Assembly: GCA_036924085.1 (NCBI GenBank)
Contig: JAVGWX010000009.1
Location: 62,939,012 to 63,003,011 of the forward strand
Length of the DNA stretch: 64,000 nt
Source: Ariolimax columbianus
Taxonomy: Eukaryota > Mollusca > Gastropoda > Stylommatophora > Arionidae
Direction of reading: 5' to 3'
Below the pieces are notes generated by a model. That model was not told where the DNA came from, made no database searches, and was given only the letters and a program-made list of their open reading frames with translations. Shown piece after piece: positions 20,040-30,856 of this stretch (the first letter of the stretch is position 1; the number at the start of each line of letters is the position of its first letter). A program made the translations under genes and the position numbers.

Positions 20040-20250
20040 TGCATTTAACTTAACTTTATACTGGTTTAGAAGACACTTCAGAGTCTGTATACAACCAGTT
20101 TCTTTAACATTCACTTGATCTAAAAATAACTATGCGCGTTCAATCTATTATTAAATGTATTAATTGACCCTGTCTCCACTATTTCCTGCGGCAATGCATT
20201 AAAATCATTCACCACTCTGTGACTAAACAAATATTTCTTGTATCTGCATA
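20040..20250 (-). mobile_element. CR1-like LINE 3' fragment
   Basis: TTAACTTAACTTTATACTGG, then AGAGTCTGTATACAACCAGT and CTCCACTATTTCCTGCGGCA in reverse, the 3' end with the reading FSHRV..FN.LPQEIVE. Confidence 0.75.
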
Positions 20251-20269
20251 CACATCGATAGTATCTCTT

Positions 20270-20640
20270 TGTCTAGTGATGTATATGCAGGAGTGCTTTT
20301 AGCCTTCTTTCTATCTGTAATTTTAGTTTCAGCTGTCATCTGTCATCTATTCTTGGTTTTTCATAAGTTCTTTAGTTTATTTGTTGATGGCATACTTGTT
20401 TTTAGACGTTCCCACTTAGCGTTTATTCTCTCTTGTTTCTTTCTTTGTATATCTTATTCTCTTCTGACTGTAAGTTTTCTTACTAATTCTTTACTGCTAC
20501 CAGGTACTTTTGCCGTATATCTGGCTGTTGTAACGCCAACCTGCCTGTATTAAGTGTCTTTATTCCTTTGCTATCTGTAATTTTGAGTTTTATATGCATT
20601 TTTACACTTTCATTTAAAAGTGTGAAGCTGGCAGTGAAAG
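20270..20640 (-). mobile_element. LINE linker-region fragment
   Basis: Minus-strand frames give TDSKGIKTLNTGRLALQQPD, then QKYLVAVKN and further RKKQERINAKWERLK. This resembles the segment between endonuclease and RT of LINEs of the RTE/endonuclease-RT type. Weak, several stops. Confidence 0.4.
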
Positions 20641-20804
20641 ACAACATGCCTTTTCAGAAACGAAACGGCGGCGATCTCAGACCGACGAAGACCACTTATA
20701 AGGAGGCTAGACGTAATTGGATTCACCGACTGCGTCAAGAGGAGGGGGGGGGGTATCTGCTGACTGGCCAACAGCGGTACTCACATCAATATACACAAGC
20801 AGTC

Positions 20805-20838
<34 letters not shown>

Positions 20839-22565
20839 ACACCAAAACTCAACCCATAGCAAAGAATCTCACAATGAGGCTTGCTTGCCGGGACGTACGC
20901 ACCATGACCACAGGTATGATGGAGGACCTCCAAGCGATAAGCGATGTTCGCAAGACCTCAGTTTTAGACCAGGAACTCAAAAGGCTCAGGTCGACATCGC
21001 CATCCTACAAGAAATGCGTTTGGCCGAGTCTTGGTCCCTCGGGGAAAAGGACTACACGTTCTTCTGGCAGATAACAGGAGTGGAGGACGTCAACGAATTT
21101 GGCCTCGGTTTTGCCAAAATGGCACAGAGTAGTTACCATCTCTTCGTCTCCGAACATCCAATGCCGTAGTTAAACTGACCATCGTGTATGCTCCTACACT
21201 TGGTGCCACTAGTGTCTCCAAGGATTCGTGCTATCACCAGCTGAACTCACTCATCACACGTATCCCTAGCGAGGAACACATATTTCTGCCGGAGGACTTC
21301 AACGCAAGTGTTGGCGCCGATCACAACACCTGGCCTATGTGCATGAAAGAGAGTTTGGTGTCGGAAAGATGAACGAAAATGGACAGTGGCTATTGGAGCT
21401 GTGTATCTACCACGACCTGTGCATCACTAACACCTTCTTCCAAATGAAGCACCAGCACAAAGTAACCTGGAGACATTCTCGCTCCAGACATTGGCATCAG
21501 CTGGACCTGATCATCACTAGACGGTCTGAACTGAAACATGTTTTGCGAACCCACATCTTTCACAGTGCTGACTGCGATACAACTCACTGGTCTGCTGTAA
21601 ATTGAGACTCCAACCCAAATAAATCGATTCGCAAGACCGGGGGTAAATGCCGCATAGACACAGCAAAAACTGATATTTCTGAAAGGGCGGAAGAATTCAC
21701 AAAATCCCTCTCCGAATTACTGACAAACAGCGCGCTATTGGAAGCGCTACAGAAAGGCGGGAACACGCCAGAGGGTTAAAACACTTGGTAGTCTTTGGAA
21801 AGAAGACAACAAGCAGAAATGGCTTGTTTTAATGGTGTATCTGTCATCTTTGCACCTGCCATTAAAAATCGCCAATATACTCACCTGGAGTTTAAGATTT
21901 CCTCGAGCAGCACAGCCTTGGAGGTTTATAAATCCGCGAAGAGTATATTACAGAGACTGTCAAGGAATTGTGCAAATGGCTACTGGCTTCAACTCTGCAA
22001 GTCCACACATACGGCAGCGGACACTGGTAACATCAGGGGAATGTACGAGGGCATAAATAAAGCATTTGGGTCTACTAAAAAGTCTATAGCATTACTAAAA
22101 TCTGCGACAGGTGAGATTATTCTGGACAAAGATATACAAATGAAGAGGTGGGTCGAACACTATTCAATCTTGTACGCCTGTAATATCTGGCGGACTCTGG
22201 TCTCGAGATGGGCAGAACACTATTCAATCGTGTACACCTGTAATATCTGGCGGACTCTGGTCTCGAGATGGACCGAACACTATTCAGTCTTGTACACCTG
22301 CAATACCTGGCGGACTCTGGTATCGAGATGGACCGAACACTATTCAGTCTTGTACACATGTAACGATGAAGTGGCGGACTCTGCTCTCAACGAAATTGAT
22401 ATTCGGCAGGTATTGCAGGAACGTAAAGATAAAGCGAGCATACAAGAGTTGAAAAAAAGCTATCGAGGGCACGCCAGTGGGAAAGGCACCCGGTAGGGAT
22501 GGCATTCCAGCAGAAATAATCGAATGCGGGGGAAATGTACTTCTTCAATAACTGTACGAACATAT
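20640..22565 (+). mobile_element. Endonuclease-bearing LINE, 5' half
   Basis: Broken frames carry DIAILQEMRLAESW, IVYAPTLGATSVSKDSCY, IFLPEDFNASVGADHNTW (the GDFNA motif with E for G) and RSRHWHQLDLIITRR, the apurinic-like endonuclease of LINEs. They continue into IRGMYEGINKAFG and RDGIPAEIIECGG, the start of the RT. Stops lie at about 21167, 21370, 21603 and 21778. The element ends abruptly at about 22565 against an inverted RT fragment. A (GA)n run (20809-20834) interrupts it. Confidence 0.85.
22140..22360 (+). repeat. Four in-frame 60-bp tandem units inside a LINE ORF
   Basis: The 60-bp unit CGAACACTATTCAGTCTTGT + ACACCTGTAATATCTGGCGG + ACTCTGGTCTCGAGATGGAC occurs four times. It keeps the frame, so it encodes RWTEHYSVLYTCNTWRTLVS repeatedly. 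Only one WxEHYS-LY motif is expected at this place in the RT. Confidence 0.93.
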
Positions 22566-22660
22566 CTGTGAGACTATTTAGTCGTCTAACGTGTCTGCTA
22601 TACATTGTCCATGTTTCGCAAGCATGCAGTAACTTAAAAAAGCAGTGTCCCATCTTTCAA
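22566..22660 (-). mobile_element. Inverted RT C-terminal fragment
   Basis: Reads LHACETWTMYSRHVRRLNS on the minus strand, the thumb motif YACESWT-YS-HARRLN of the same LINE group as 23220-24425. Confidence 0.65.
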
Positions 22661-22689
22661 ACTGGAGAGCACTTGTTTCTGCCCTATAC

Positions 22690-23158
22690 GCTGTATTTGG
22701 TGTTCAAATAACATGCTATAATTTATGACTCCACTTTTTCACGGTGTCGAACTTATTTCTTTGTCTTTTTGTTTCCCCATTGTGTCCTGTTTGTGCCTTT
22801 CAGCGTCAGGTTATGAAGAGATTTCCTGACTGGGCCCTACTATGTGCTTCATACACTGCTTCTGTTATTTCTGCTATCCATCTTGTGCATGGTCGCCTTG
22901 GCTTTGTATCTGTATAGTATTGCTTTCTGAGGGATACTATCTGGTGTTTGACGTGTCACGTGGCCGAACCATTTGGTTTGCTGTATCTTGATGAGGTCTA
23001 GCACTTGTATTGTATCTACTTGTCTCCTAATATCTTTGTTTCTGATTCTATCCATTCGTGTTACTCCAATAATTCGGCGCAGGCATTTCATCTATGTTGT
23101 TACTATGGTTATTTTATCTGTGTTTAATGTCCAATTCTGGCATTGGAAGCACAATGAT
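22690..23158 (-). mobile_element. Older LINE RT, C-terminal part (split by 23159-25441)
   Basis: Minus-strand frame with CQNWTLNTDKITI and MKCLRRIIGVTRMDRIRNKD, then QQTKWFGHVTR: the C-terminal RT region of a LINE. It continues in frame at 25442 once the insert is removed. Confidence 0.8.
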
Positions 23159-23219
23159 GAAAGGAATAATAATAATAGCTGTCCATCGTTGTCGATGAGG
23201 ACCGCCGACATCATCCTTG

Positions 23220-24425
23220 TCACAGATTTCCCTGTTGGGTGTGGGTGCGCATGTAGTTGAATATGCCAATGCGGGCACGAAAACATCTGCTACATATCGG
23301 GCACACGAGATTTGTAGAAGGGGAGGGTGTTCCCGCTGCTCGGGATTTCCGCGTCTCGCGTCTGTTCTGGGCTTTCACAACACGGTCGTCTTCACCGGCA
23401 GCTACACCCGATTTGACTGCGCTTCTCCAGTCATATCTATTTTGCGCAAAACATTCCCAGGTGTCGATGTCTATCTGACAACTTTTCAGTGAGTCCTTCA
23501 GACCGTCTTTAAAACGTTTATTTGAACGCCCTCTCTCGCGCCATTCCTCTCTCAGCTCGCCGTAGAGAAGCTTCTTTGGGAGCCGCTCGTCTGACATACG
23601 GACGAGGTGTCCGGCCCATCCTAGTCGTGCTTTCTCTAGCAGTGCATGTATGCTTGGCATGTTAGCCCTTGAGAGTACCTCGATGTCAGTGACACGATCT
23701 TGCCATCGAATATGGAATATTCGCCTCAGGCAACCTGTGTGGAAGTGGTTTAACCTCCTTGCATGTCCAGAGTATACAGTCCAGCTTTCACAAGCATATA
23801 GTAGGGTTGGAATGATGGTTGCGTGGTAGACTTTGAGTTTGGTCTTGACGCTGATGCCACGACGTGCCCAGACCATCGAGCGCATTCTACCAAAGGCTGT
23901 GCTGGCCTTTGCTATTCTGCTTGCCACCTCATCGTCTAGGCTGACAGATCTCGACAGCGTGCTGCCCAGATATGTGAATTTGTCTACGGCATTCAGCGTC
24001 TGCCCGCTGACTGTAGTCTCTGGTTTTGTGTACGGTATGCCTGGTGCTGGTTGGATCATGACCTCTGTTTTTTTTGCATTTATGGTCAGGCCAAAATTTT
24101 TGCATGTGGCAGAGAACTGGTCCATTCCAACCTGCATGTTCAGTTCTGAGTTGCTCATTAGAGCGCAGTCGTCAGCAAATACAAGTTCCCTGATTATGTC
24201 GCCAGCCACTTTGGTTGTGACCTTCATTCTTCTGGGATTGAGTAACTTGCCATCTGTGCGGTACTTTATGGGTATTCCAAGCTCCAGTGATCTGAAGGCG
24301 TCTGTCATCGTGGCCGCGAACATCATGCTGAACAAAGTCGGGGCGAGTACACATCCTTGTTTTACTCCGTTTGATACTAGAAACGTTTTAGAGATTGCAC
24401 CGCTGTCCAGTACACGAGCACACAT
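23220..24425 (-). CDS. LINE RT domain with C-terminal zinc finger, 401 codons
   Basis: Open frame with RT motifs NGVKQGCVLAPTLFSMMF (motif 4), ELVFADDCALMSN (catalytic FADD, near residue 87), LTINAKKTEVM and KFTYLGSTLS, then the thumb (LLYACESWTVYSGHARRLN) and a terminal finger VCPICSRCFRARIGIFNYMR plus TH. The usual first histidine of the finger is tyrosine here. It lacks the endonuclease and first RT motifs, so it is a 5'-truncated copy of an ORF2. The intact frame points to a young insertion. Confidence 0.9.
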   Translation of the reverse strand: MCARVLDSGAISKTFLVSNGVKQGCVLAPTLFSMMFAATMTDAFRSLELGIPIKYRTDGKLLNPRRMKVTTKVAGDIIRELVFADDCALMSNSELNMQVGMDQFSATCKNFGLTINAKKTEVMIQPAPGIPYTKPETTVSGQTLNAVDKFTYLGSTLSRSVSLDDEVASRIAKASTAFGRMRSMVWARRGISVKTKLKVYHATIIPTLLYACESWTVYSGHARRLNHFHTGCLRRIFHIRWQDRVTDIEVLSRANMPSIHALLEKARLGWAGHLVRMSDERLPKKLLYGELREEWRERGRSNKRFKDGLKDSLKSCQIDIDTWECFAQNRYDWRSAVKSGVAAGEDDRVVKAQNRRETRKSRAAGTPSPSTNLVCPICSRCFRARIGIFNYMRTHTQQGNL

Positions 24426-24466
24426 GCCTTCGTGTAGCTATTTCACCATTGTTATGAAGTAAGCAT

Positions 24467-25500
24467 GTGACGAAGAATACAAAAGATCATTTACAGCACA
24501 ATATTCCTATCCTCAGGAAACAAAAAGATAAGTTTTATGAGGACCCTGAGGCGCTCATCGCTGCAGTCCCCAAATCTGACAAACTGATCATCCTCGGTGA
24601 TTTTAACGCTAGGGTTGGCACAGACCATACAGCCTGGGAGGGGGCCATTGGCAGACATGGTATCGGAAAATGCAATAGTAACGGACTGCTCCTTCTGAGG
24701 ACATGTGCCGCATATGAACTACTCCTTACAAACACAGCTTTCCGACTTCCTGTCCGAAACAGAACCACATGGATGCACCCAAGGTCCCGCCACTGGCACC
24801 TCATTGACTACATTATCATTAGCCGTAGGGATCGAGCGGATGCTATGGTAACGAAGAGCATGTGTGGTGCAGAATGTTGGATCGACCATCGACTTGTCAT
24901 TGCCAAGCTTAACTTCAAGATCCAGCCCAAAATGCGCCCACAGGAAAAGAAACCACCGAGGAGGCTAAATGTCTCTCAGCTGAAATACGAACCCACGAGA
25001 AAAGGCTTCCAGGAAGAGCTTGAGGGAAGACTATCTTCAAATAAAGCGTTCAAATAAACGTTTTAAAGATGGTCTGAAGGACTCACCAACAAGTTGCCAG
25101 ATAGACATCGACACCTGGGAATGTCTTGCGCAAAACAGATCTGACTGGAGAAGCGCAGTCAAATCGGGTGTAGCTGCCGGCGAAGACGACCGTGTTGTGA
25201 AAGCCCAGAGCAGACGCGAGACGCGGAAATCCCGAGCAGCGGGAACACCATCCCCTTCTACAACCGTCGTGTGCCAATGCGAGCACGAAAACATCTGCTA
25301 CATATCGGATGTAGCAGATGTTTTCGTGCTCGCATTTTCCTGTTCAGCCACATGCGCCCCCACACCCAACAGAGAAATCTATGACAAGGATGATAACGCG
25401 GTCCTCATCGACAACGATGGACAGCTATTATTATTATTATCCAATGATTTTAATGGCCTTATTACATCTATTTTGGATTTCGATGTTATGATTTAGATGC
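24467..25500 (+). pseudogene. LINE endonuclease joined to C-terminal tail, RT deleted
   Basis: 24467-25057 encodes the endonuclease with [20 protein letters not shown] and [20 protein letters not shown], plus [11 protein letters not shown] (catalytic SDH replaced by DH). At about 25040 it jumps to KRFKDGLKDSPTSCQIDIDT, the segment before the terminal zinc finger, so the whole RT is missing. The finger coding is replaced by a palindrome at about 25277-25336. Confidence 0.85.
25277..25336. repeat. Near-perfect palindrome
   Basis: GAGCACGAAAACATCTGCTA followed by CATAT and CGGATGTAGCAGATGTTTTCGTGCTC (arms of about 25 bp, almost no spacer). It lies where the zinc-finger coding of the LINE should be. 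Confidence 0.95.
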
Positions 25501-25710
25501 CTTTGAGTTTGCCATCTACTGATATTATGTTACCCAGGTACATGACATTTTCACCTGTTTTACTTGTTGGTTTTGAATAAATATTGTTTTTATTTATTTT
25601 CTTGCAATCACCATAACTTCGGTTTTCTCTATGTGGATTTTCATACGATAATCCGTACATACCTCAATACGATTATTGATATGTTCCTGCAGTTGTTTTT
25701 CCAAGGCTGC
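25442..25710 (-). mobile_element. Older LINE RT, upstream part
   Basis: Minus-strand reading EVCTDYRMKIHIEKTEVMVI (RT motif after FADD) and VMYLGNIIS-like YLG motif. It continues at 23158 after removal of the insert. Confidence 0.65.
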
Positions 25711-25739
25711 TATTAAATGCTGAGTCACAATTTTTTTTT

Positions 25740-27190
25740 TTTATCAGCAAAGCAAAGCAAAGCTCATTTAAAGTGATCACTGAGGTTGTTTCGTTAGCTA
25801 ATGTCGGCTTTTTTACATATTACATCTATATATGTTGAATTCTATATATCTATATGTGTCGAACATCACAACCATATACAGGTATATGTATTTACCCACT
25901 ATTACAATACACGCATCTCACTCACAAACACTCACACATATACACACGCATATCCACATCCCAGATCACTCACTCACTCACTGTTCATACATTCTCCAAC
26001 ATCAAACAGCAACCATTGGTTGGAGACTTGTTTTTAATGAAGTGGAAAGTACTCGATAAATATTATTGACATGTTTCCACATTGTGTACAAAATAAATCA
26101 TTTTCATATTGAGACGGCAACAGTTATTATTTGATTACAGGTTAGTTTAAGGAAGAGAAACAGGTAATACACGTTTCATTTTTCTGTAAGTGTAGCGATT
26201 TTTTAAACTATAAATTATTATCATCTCTAATATAGCAACAAACACCGAAAACTCTGGCATTTCCGTATATTTGTTTGTTTTTGTTGTTTCAGAAGTACAC
26301 GATTGTTATTCGTTTGTTTGTTATTGTTATGATATATAATTATGCAGTGGTGTTCAACACACTTACACAGTAGATTGTAAGTAATATTTGTTCAAGACCT
26401 ATTCGAAGGTATATTATTATGTGAAATACATATTCTATTTGCGAGCGTCTTTACTCTGTCAACTGTGCAATCTATTTAGTAATAGTATTTTTATCATTAT
26501 TCATTATTTTATGTGTTGAGGTTTAAAATGTAAGTAATTATAATTTTTGTTACATATTTAAAAAAGGTACAATTTATTTAGCCGTTAACCGTGTAACGAC
26601 GTGTAGGTTTCATATGAAAATGTGAATATCAAGCTTATATTTATTATTATTTGTTTTGAATGAATCATATTTTATTGAAATAAGACAAATGGCAATTTTG
26701 AAAACAAAATTCTGCCTGAATGTAAATCAATGTATGTAAAAAAAAAAAAAAAGAACAGATCCATAGAAATGAAGCCAATCGGTCATCCAACATCTGAGAA
26801 GATATTCCTTGTCAATGTTCAATTTCCTTGTCAAGTTCATTTATTATTTTAAACAAAAATTGTTCTGTACCATTATTTTTACAGTTAACTAAGAAATAAA
26901 GTAAGATATGATTTTCTTTTACAATGTGAAAAATTGCATCATAGTGTGTATAATCTTTAGGTTAAATATATTGTTTTTCTTCTCTCCAGAAAAGCAACAA
27001 TTTTGGCCAACATTTGTGAATTGGTGCTTTTTAAAAGAAGCCACAGGAAAGGGCATTCATGGCAAAGGTTAAAATGATAAAAACAGTTCATCCTGCATCT
27101 CATGCTGATGATGCAAAGAGAGAAAAGATTGATTATGGTAAAACATTGACAAATATTATTTGTAATGCAAGGGAGTGGTGACACATTTTA
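25740..27190. other. AT-rich stretch without recognised gene
   Basis: Low-complexity AT-rich DNA with CACTCACA and TATATG runs (25830-25990) and an A14 run near 26739. No splice-compatible exon of CCNH or KLHDC10 and no known repeat was recognised. A short frame at 27060-27180 resembles nothing recognised. Confidence 0.5.
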
Positions 27191-27194
27191 TTAG

Positions 27195-27400
27195 ATTATA
27201 TATTAGGAAATATTATTTTAGTCAGAGAGAGTGGTGAATGCTTAAATTGCATTGCCACAGGAAGTAGTGAAGGCAGGGTCAATTAATGCATTCAAGAATA
27301 GATTGGATGCACATAGTTTATAGTTCAAAGAAATGTAAAAACATGGTTGTATACAGACTCTGCAGAGTCTTCTAACCCAGAATAAAGACGTTAAGTTATT
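27195..27400 (+). mobile_element. CR1-like LINE 3' end
   Basis: GCATTGCCACAGGAAGTAGT, TTCAAGAATAGATTGGATGC, TACAGACTCTGCAGAGTCTT and GACGTTAAGTTA: the plus-strand form of the same 3' end seen reversed at 7141, 20040, 42304 and 44575. Confidence 0.85.
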
Positions 27401-27604
27401 TGTTTAGAATCTAGGAACCTGGTAAAAAAATCAAGAAGATAGAGATATGGTAGTACCAAATATACCTGATGGGGGACATTGTGTGAGTAAATAGGACACT
27501 GATTCTGGAATATTAAATGTCACAGTACAATTTATAGGCACCAGAGCAACATTTCAAGGCACCATGGCAATCTAGCGCCCAGGATTTGTCATGCCCTGTT
27601 ATAG

Positions 27605-28335
27605 TGTAATACTCTTCTTCTCACTCTGTCAGAAGTAAATTTGAATATATCTAAAAACAGCTGTTGTTAATCTAAGATTTTGTTAGAGCACCTATCTCTT
27701 GCTGCAATCTCGGAACGACCCAGTCTATTCAGCTATAGTGGGTACTTTAATTAAAGTTTGAGAAGGCAAGAAAAAGAGAAAGGGGAACTGGTCACAACCT
27801 TAGAAAAAACTGAAATCTAATACAATGATTTCTCAAATAATTTATAATATCATTTATATATAAATATAATATAAATATATATAATTTATCCCAGAAAGCA
27901 AAAAAACAACATGGTCACATCACACGTTATTAACGTCACCTTGCAATGAATCCCTGGACAAAATGGGCTAATAGGAAACGAGATGGATGACAGACTAGCA
28001 AAAACAGGAACCTCAAAACAACAAAAGGGCACCCTGCAATAACTGCACAGTTAAACGAATCATTAAGAATAATTCTCAATTAAATCTGGATAAACATGTG
28101 GGCGATGGGGACAACGACTCGCAAATAATATAATTAGCAAAATGTCACAGCCGAAAAGTATTGATGACATAAATAGCATACATAGAAGAAATCAAAGTCC
28201 CATCTTTCAATTTCGAACAGGACACATCTGAGTCAATAGCCACATAAACCACATCAATCCTCAGCACCTGCCTGTGTGCAAACATTGCTCTCACCCTGAT
28301 GAAACAGTTAACCATCGACTTAAGAAAAAAACTGT
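27605..28335 (+). mobile_element. Degraded RNase H LINE remnants
   Basis: 27610-27680 matches in reverse the 3' end CTTCTTCTTCGTACGCTGTCAG of the RNase H LINE. 27890-28335 on the plus strand reads SPIFQFRTGHI, then LPVCKHCSHPDETVNH, the post-RNase H region (RTGH, CxxC...H). Many stops. Confidence 0.55.
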
Positions 28336-28492
28336 CATACGACTTTATTCCAATTGCTGGGGTAGTCGAGGGGTTTTAGCCCGAGGACTACAGGCCACTT
28401 CGTCAGTGCTGTCGCTGCATCACATGTGCTGGCTATGTATGTATGTTTATTTAACCCGCAACAGAAAACCAATATATGTCTTACTGGGAATT

Positions 28493-28845
28493 CTTCTTCG
28501 TTCGTTCTCAATCTCCCACTAATAAACCCTGAAAGGGCTTAAGTAGCAGAATGTAGTCCCGAGAACGGAATGCGTTGTGTCTTAGTTTACAGCTTGGCTG
28601 CGATATTTGCACCTTTCGGTCCAACACATCCGACTTCAGCAAGCATTTTTTGAGTATCGGGTTAGCATTCCCTCTTCGATCCTTTCTCCTTAGCCAGTCT
28701 GCCCTGCTGCGGCCTGTTATCCAGGATCACCGCGTGGAGGTGTAGAAGGGTCTTGGCAGCTATGATTCGCTGGTCATGACGCTAGCAGTCAGCTATGGGT
28801 CGCTAACCACTGCAGCTCATGTGCTGCTCAGCATCTTGTTCCGCA
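28493..28845 (-). repeat. Family B SINE, reverse, full length
   Basis: TTCTTCGTTCGTTCTCAATC, GTTTACAGCTTGGCTGCGAT, TTTCGGTCCAACACATCCGA, CTGTTATCCAGGATCACCGC and CTCATGTGCTGCTCAGCATC. One of the least diverged copies. Confidence 0.85.
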
Positions 28846-29619
28846 CTGGGAATTCAATCTGCTGCTCTCCTTGTCAGCTTCAAAAATCATCCAAACCATT
28901 TGACCACGCACTCCTATACTTATTGAGTGCAAAGCTATTGCAGCCATGAGGGAAAGACTCTTACAAATGCTGCTGACAATCCCCAATAAACTGTAACTGT
29001 ATGGAGCAACTGAAAAAGATCTATATTTATATAAGAATGGCATTGGGCTGCCAAGAACAGGCTTGCTCAGCAGATATGGGATAACAAAAACAACTTCCCA
29101 GACAGCAGTGTTTAAAATAGCACTACCTCTTTTGTCTTTTCTTTTTTTTTTAAAGTGACACTCTCATAAAATAAAATTATATGTGCAGTTTTACTAGACA
29201 AGTTACCCAGTGTATCTGATTCCAGAGACACTTCTATAAGGTTTGTCTTCCTTAACCTTTCACTGTCTCCAGCCTGCTTATGGGCAACAGGTTTGTATCT
29301 TGCATTGTCATGCCCCTACCTTTCAGCATGTATGGTATTGGATATCCTACTGGCAGGTATGCTATACTATCATTGGTATAGCTTTTCAGGTCATAGGGAC
29401 GTGCAATCTCCTGTACAGTGAAAAGGCGGTGACTAAAGAGAGGAGATTATTAATGTGTAATTCTGATGAACTTTTGATGTTGCACATACCACATGTTGGA
29501 AGTATGTTCATCATCATCATCAGTCCCATAACCTAGAAGGTTGTTGAGGCACCGTTATTGCAGTTTGTAGTACCAGCTCACACCATACAACAACGGTGTG
29601 CCCATCTCTCTCCAGGTGG

Positions 29620-30140
29620 CAGTTAGTTAGTTGTGTCTAAATTTCATACAACAAAGCTGACACCGTCTTCAGCTAAGGCGAAGGGCACCAATCCCCTGAA
29701 GTTCAGCCGTTTGAACTAGACCATGAAATATAACACATGTTTAAGTGTAGTGCTATTCATATAGCCGATGTCCATTCCAGGATAAACGGACGTAAGAAAA
29801 TGCAGGAGGAAGCAGACCCTTAGATAAAATGCGTAACATCCTTTTGGCACTCATGCAGGTTACTGTCAGGTAGGAATTTAATTATCTTTATAATTTGTTT
29901 ACCTGGACTGCGGCTAATAGCTTTGTCTTTTTAAATTTTCAGCTGCCAAGGGTTCTTTTATATGTATATTACCCTAGAGTTTGTTGTCCATCTCCAATAA
30001 GACTAGCTGTCCGATCTCACCTCATTTAGACCAGGGGGCGCTTGAATCTTGCAGGATTCGACCACCCACCATTTCAAACTTTTTTGTTTCTTTAGAAGTA
30101 TTGGCCTCACCTCTCAGCTTTAGCAACCCCCAACTTATAT
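29620..30140 (+). repeat. Family E repeat
   Basis: GTTAGTTAGTTG, GACCAGGGGGCGCTTGAATC, TTGCAGGATTCGACCACCCA and GCCTCACCTCTCAG recur at 41310-41650 and 60830-60990. No coding capacity. It includes a short family C-like segment at 29795-29830. Confidence 0.6.
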
Positions 30141-30285
30141 ATAGCTAACACATAATATATACGAATTTAGAAAAAATGATTGTACAAAAAGAATAATAAA
30201 ATTGTGACAGTGAAGGTAGCTGTTTATGGACCTGATGATTGTTACTGTGTAGAAATATACGAAACTAAATAAAAAGGAAGGGGAC

Positions 30286-30540
30286 AGCGTGGGCTAGTAG
30301 TTAAGTGACACGGCTCATAACCAGAAGGTGCTGGGTTCGATCCCCATCACAGCACCGACCGTTACCCCAAGGAAGCAAACCCTTAGAAAATGCAGGAGGA
30401 AGCAGACCCTTAGATAAAATGCATACCGAAGTCGGATGCACTAGACCGACAGGCGCAAAATTAAAGCCACAGTACAACGCACACTGCCTTGAATATTAGA
30501 GAAATAAGGTAAACACAAAACAAACAAACAAACAAAAAAT
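30286..30540 (+). repeat. tRNA-derived SINE family C
   Basis: Starts GGGACAGCGTGGGCTAGTAG with an A box (GTGGGCTAGTAGTTAAG), then B box GGTTCGATCCC near 30333. The core GCATACCGAAGTCGGATGCA leads to GACAGGCGCAAAAT, and a (CAAA)n tail follows. An internal RNA polymerase III promoter of tRNA type is implied. It lies just upstream of the first KLHDC10 exon found. Confidence 0.85.
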
Positions 30541-30709
30541 AAAAAAATTACAGGAAATAATTTTACACTGAAGGGGGATTAGAGTGACAAAGTCTAAATC
30601 ATGGACATAGTATATATGAAGCGTTGATGATGTGGGCACAGGACCTCTCAATTCTAAACATAGACTGTGCATTTAATGTTCACCATTGTTTATGTTTTGA
30701 TATTCAGAG

Positions 30710-30856
30710 CCAAAGTGTACGTGCTGCCCAGCTGGAAGAAGTGGTCATCGTATTATAGTCACAGAAGACAGCTTGTACTCCCTGGGAGGATTTAACCCAG
30801 TCCTAGGGGAATACAATGCCCCAGTTAATGCACGGGGGCATCCATTGTTTAAAGAG
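30710..30856 (+). CDS. KLHDC10: KLHDC10 exon, first kelch blade
   Basis: Encodes PKCTCCPAGRSGHRIIVTED followed by SLYSLGGFNP and ends with HPLFKE, matching the PPARSGHR...LY.FGGYNP...PLFRE segment of KLHDC10. The donor is GTAAAT at phase 0. Two tandem AG acceptors (ending at 30707 and 30709) make the exact start ambiguous by two bases; the phase of the unseen upstream exon would decide. Confidence 0.9.

Larger units (their letters stand above)
23159..25441. mobile_element. Outward-facing LINE pair inserted as one unit
   Basis: A minus-strand LINE (23159-24455) and a plus-strand LINE (about 24460-25441) of the same group meet head to head. Each has its (ATT)n 3' tail at an outer end. CAATGAT occurs at both flanks (23152-23158 and 25442-25448). 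Removing the unit plus one CAATGAT restores an open reading across the older LINE (RPLKSL joined to CFQCQNWTLNT). Confidence 0.8.

Noticed and set aside
23833..24462. 209-codon plus-strand frame.
   Set aside because: Antisense shadow of the LINE RT frame at 23220-24425.
30300..30360. tRNA-like sequence with A and B boxes, considered as a tRNA gene.
   Set aside because: It recurs at 39715 and 60113 with the same long 3' extension and A-rich tail, so it is the head of SINE family C; the cloverleaf is not intact.
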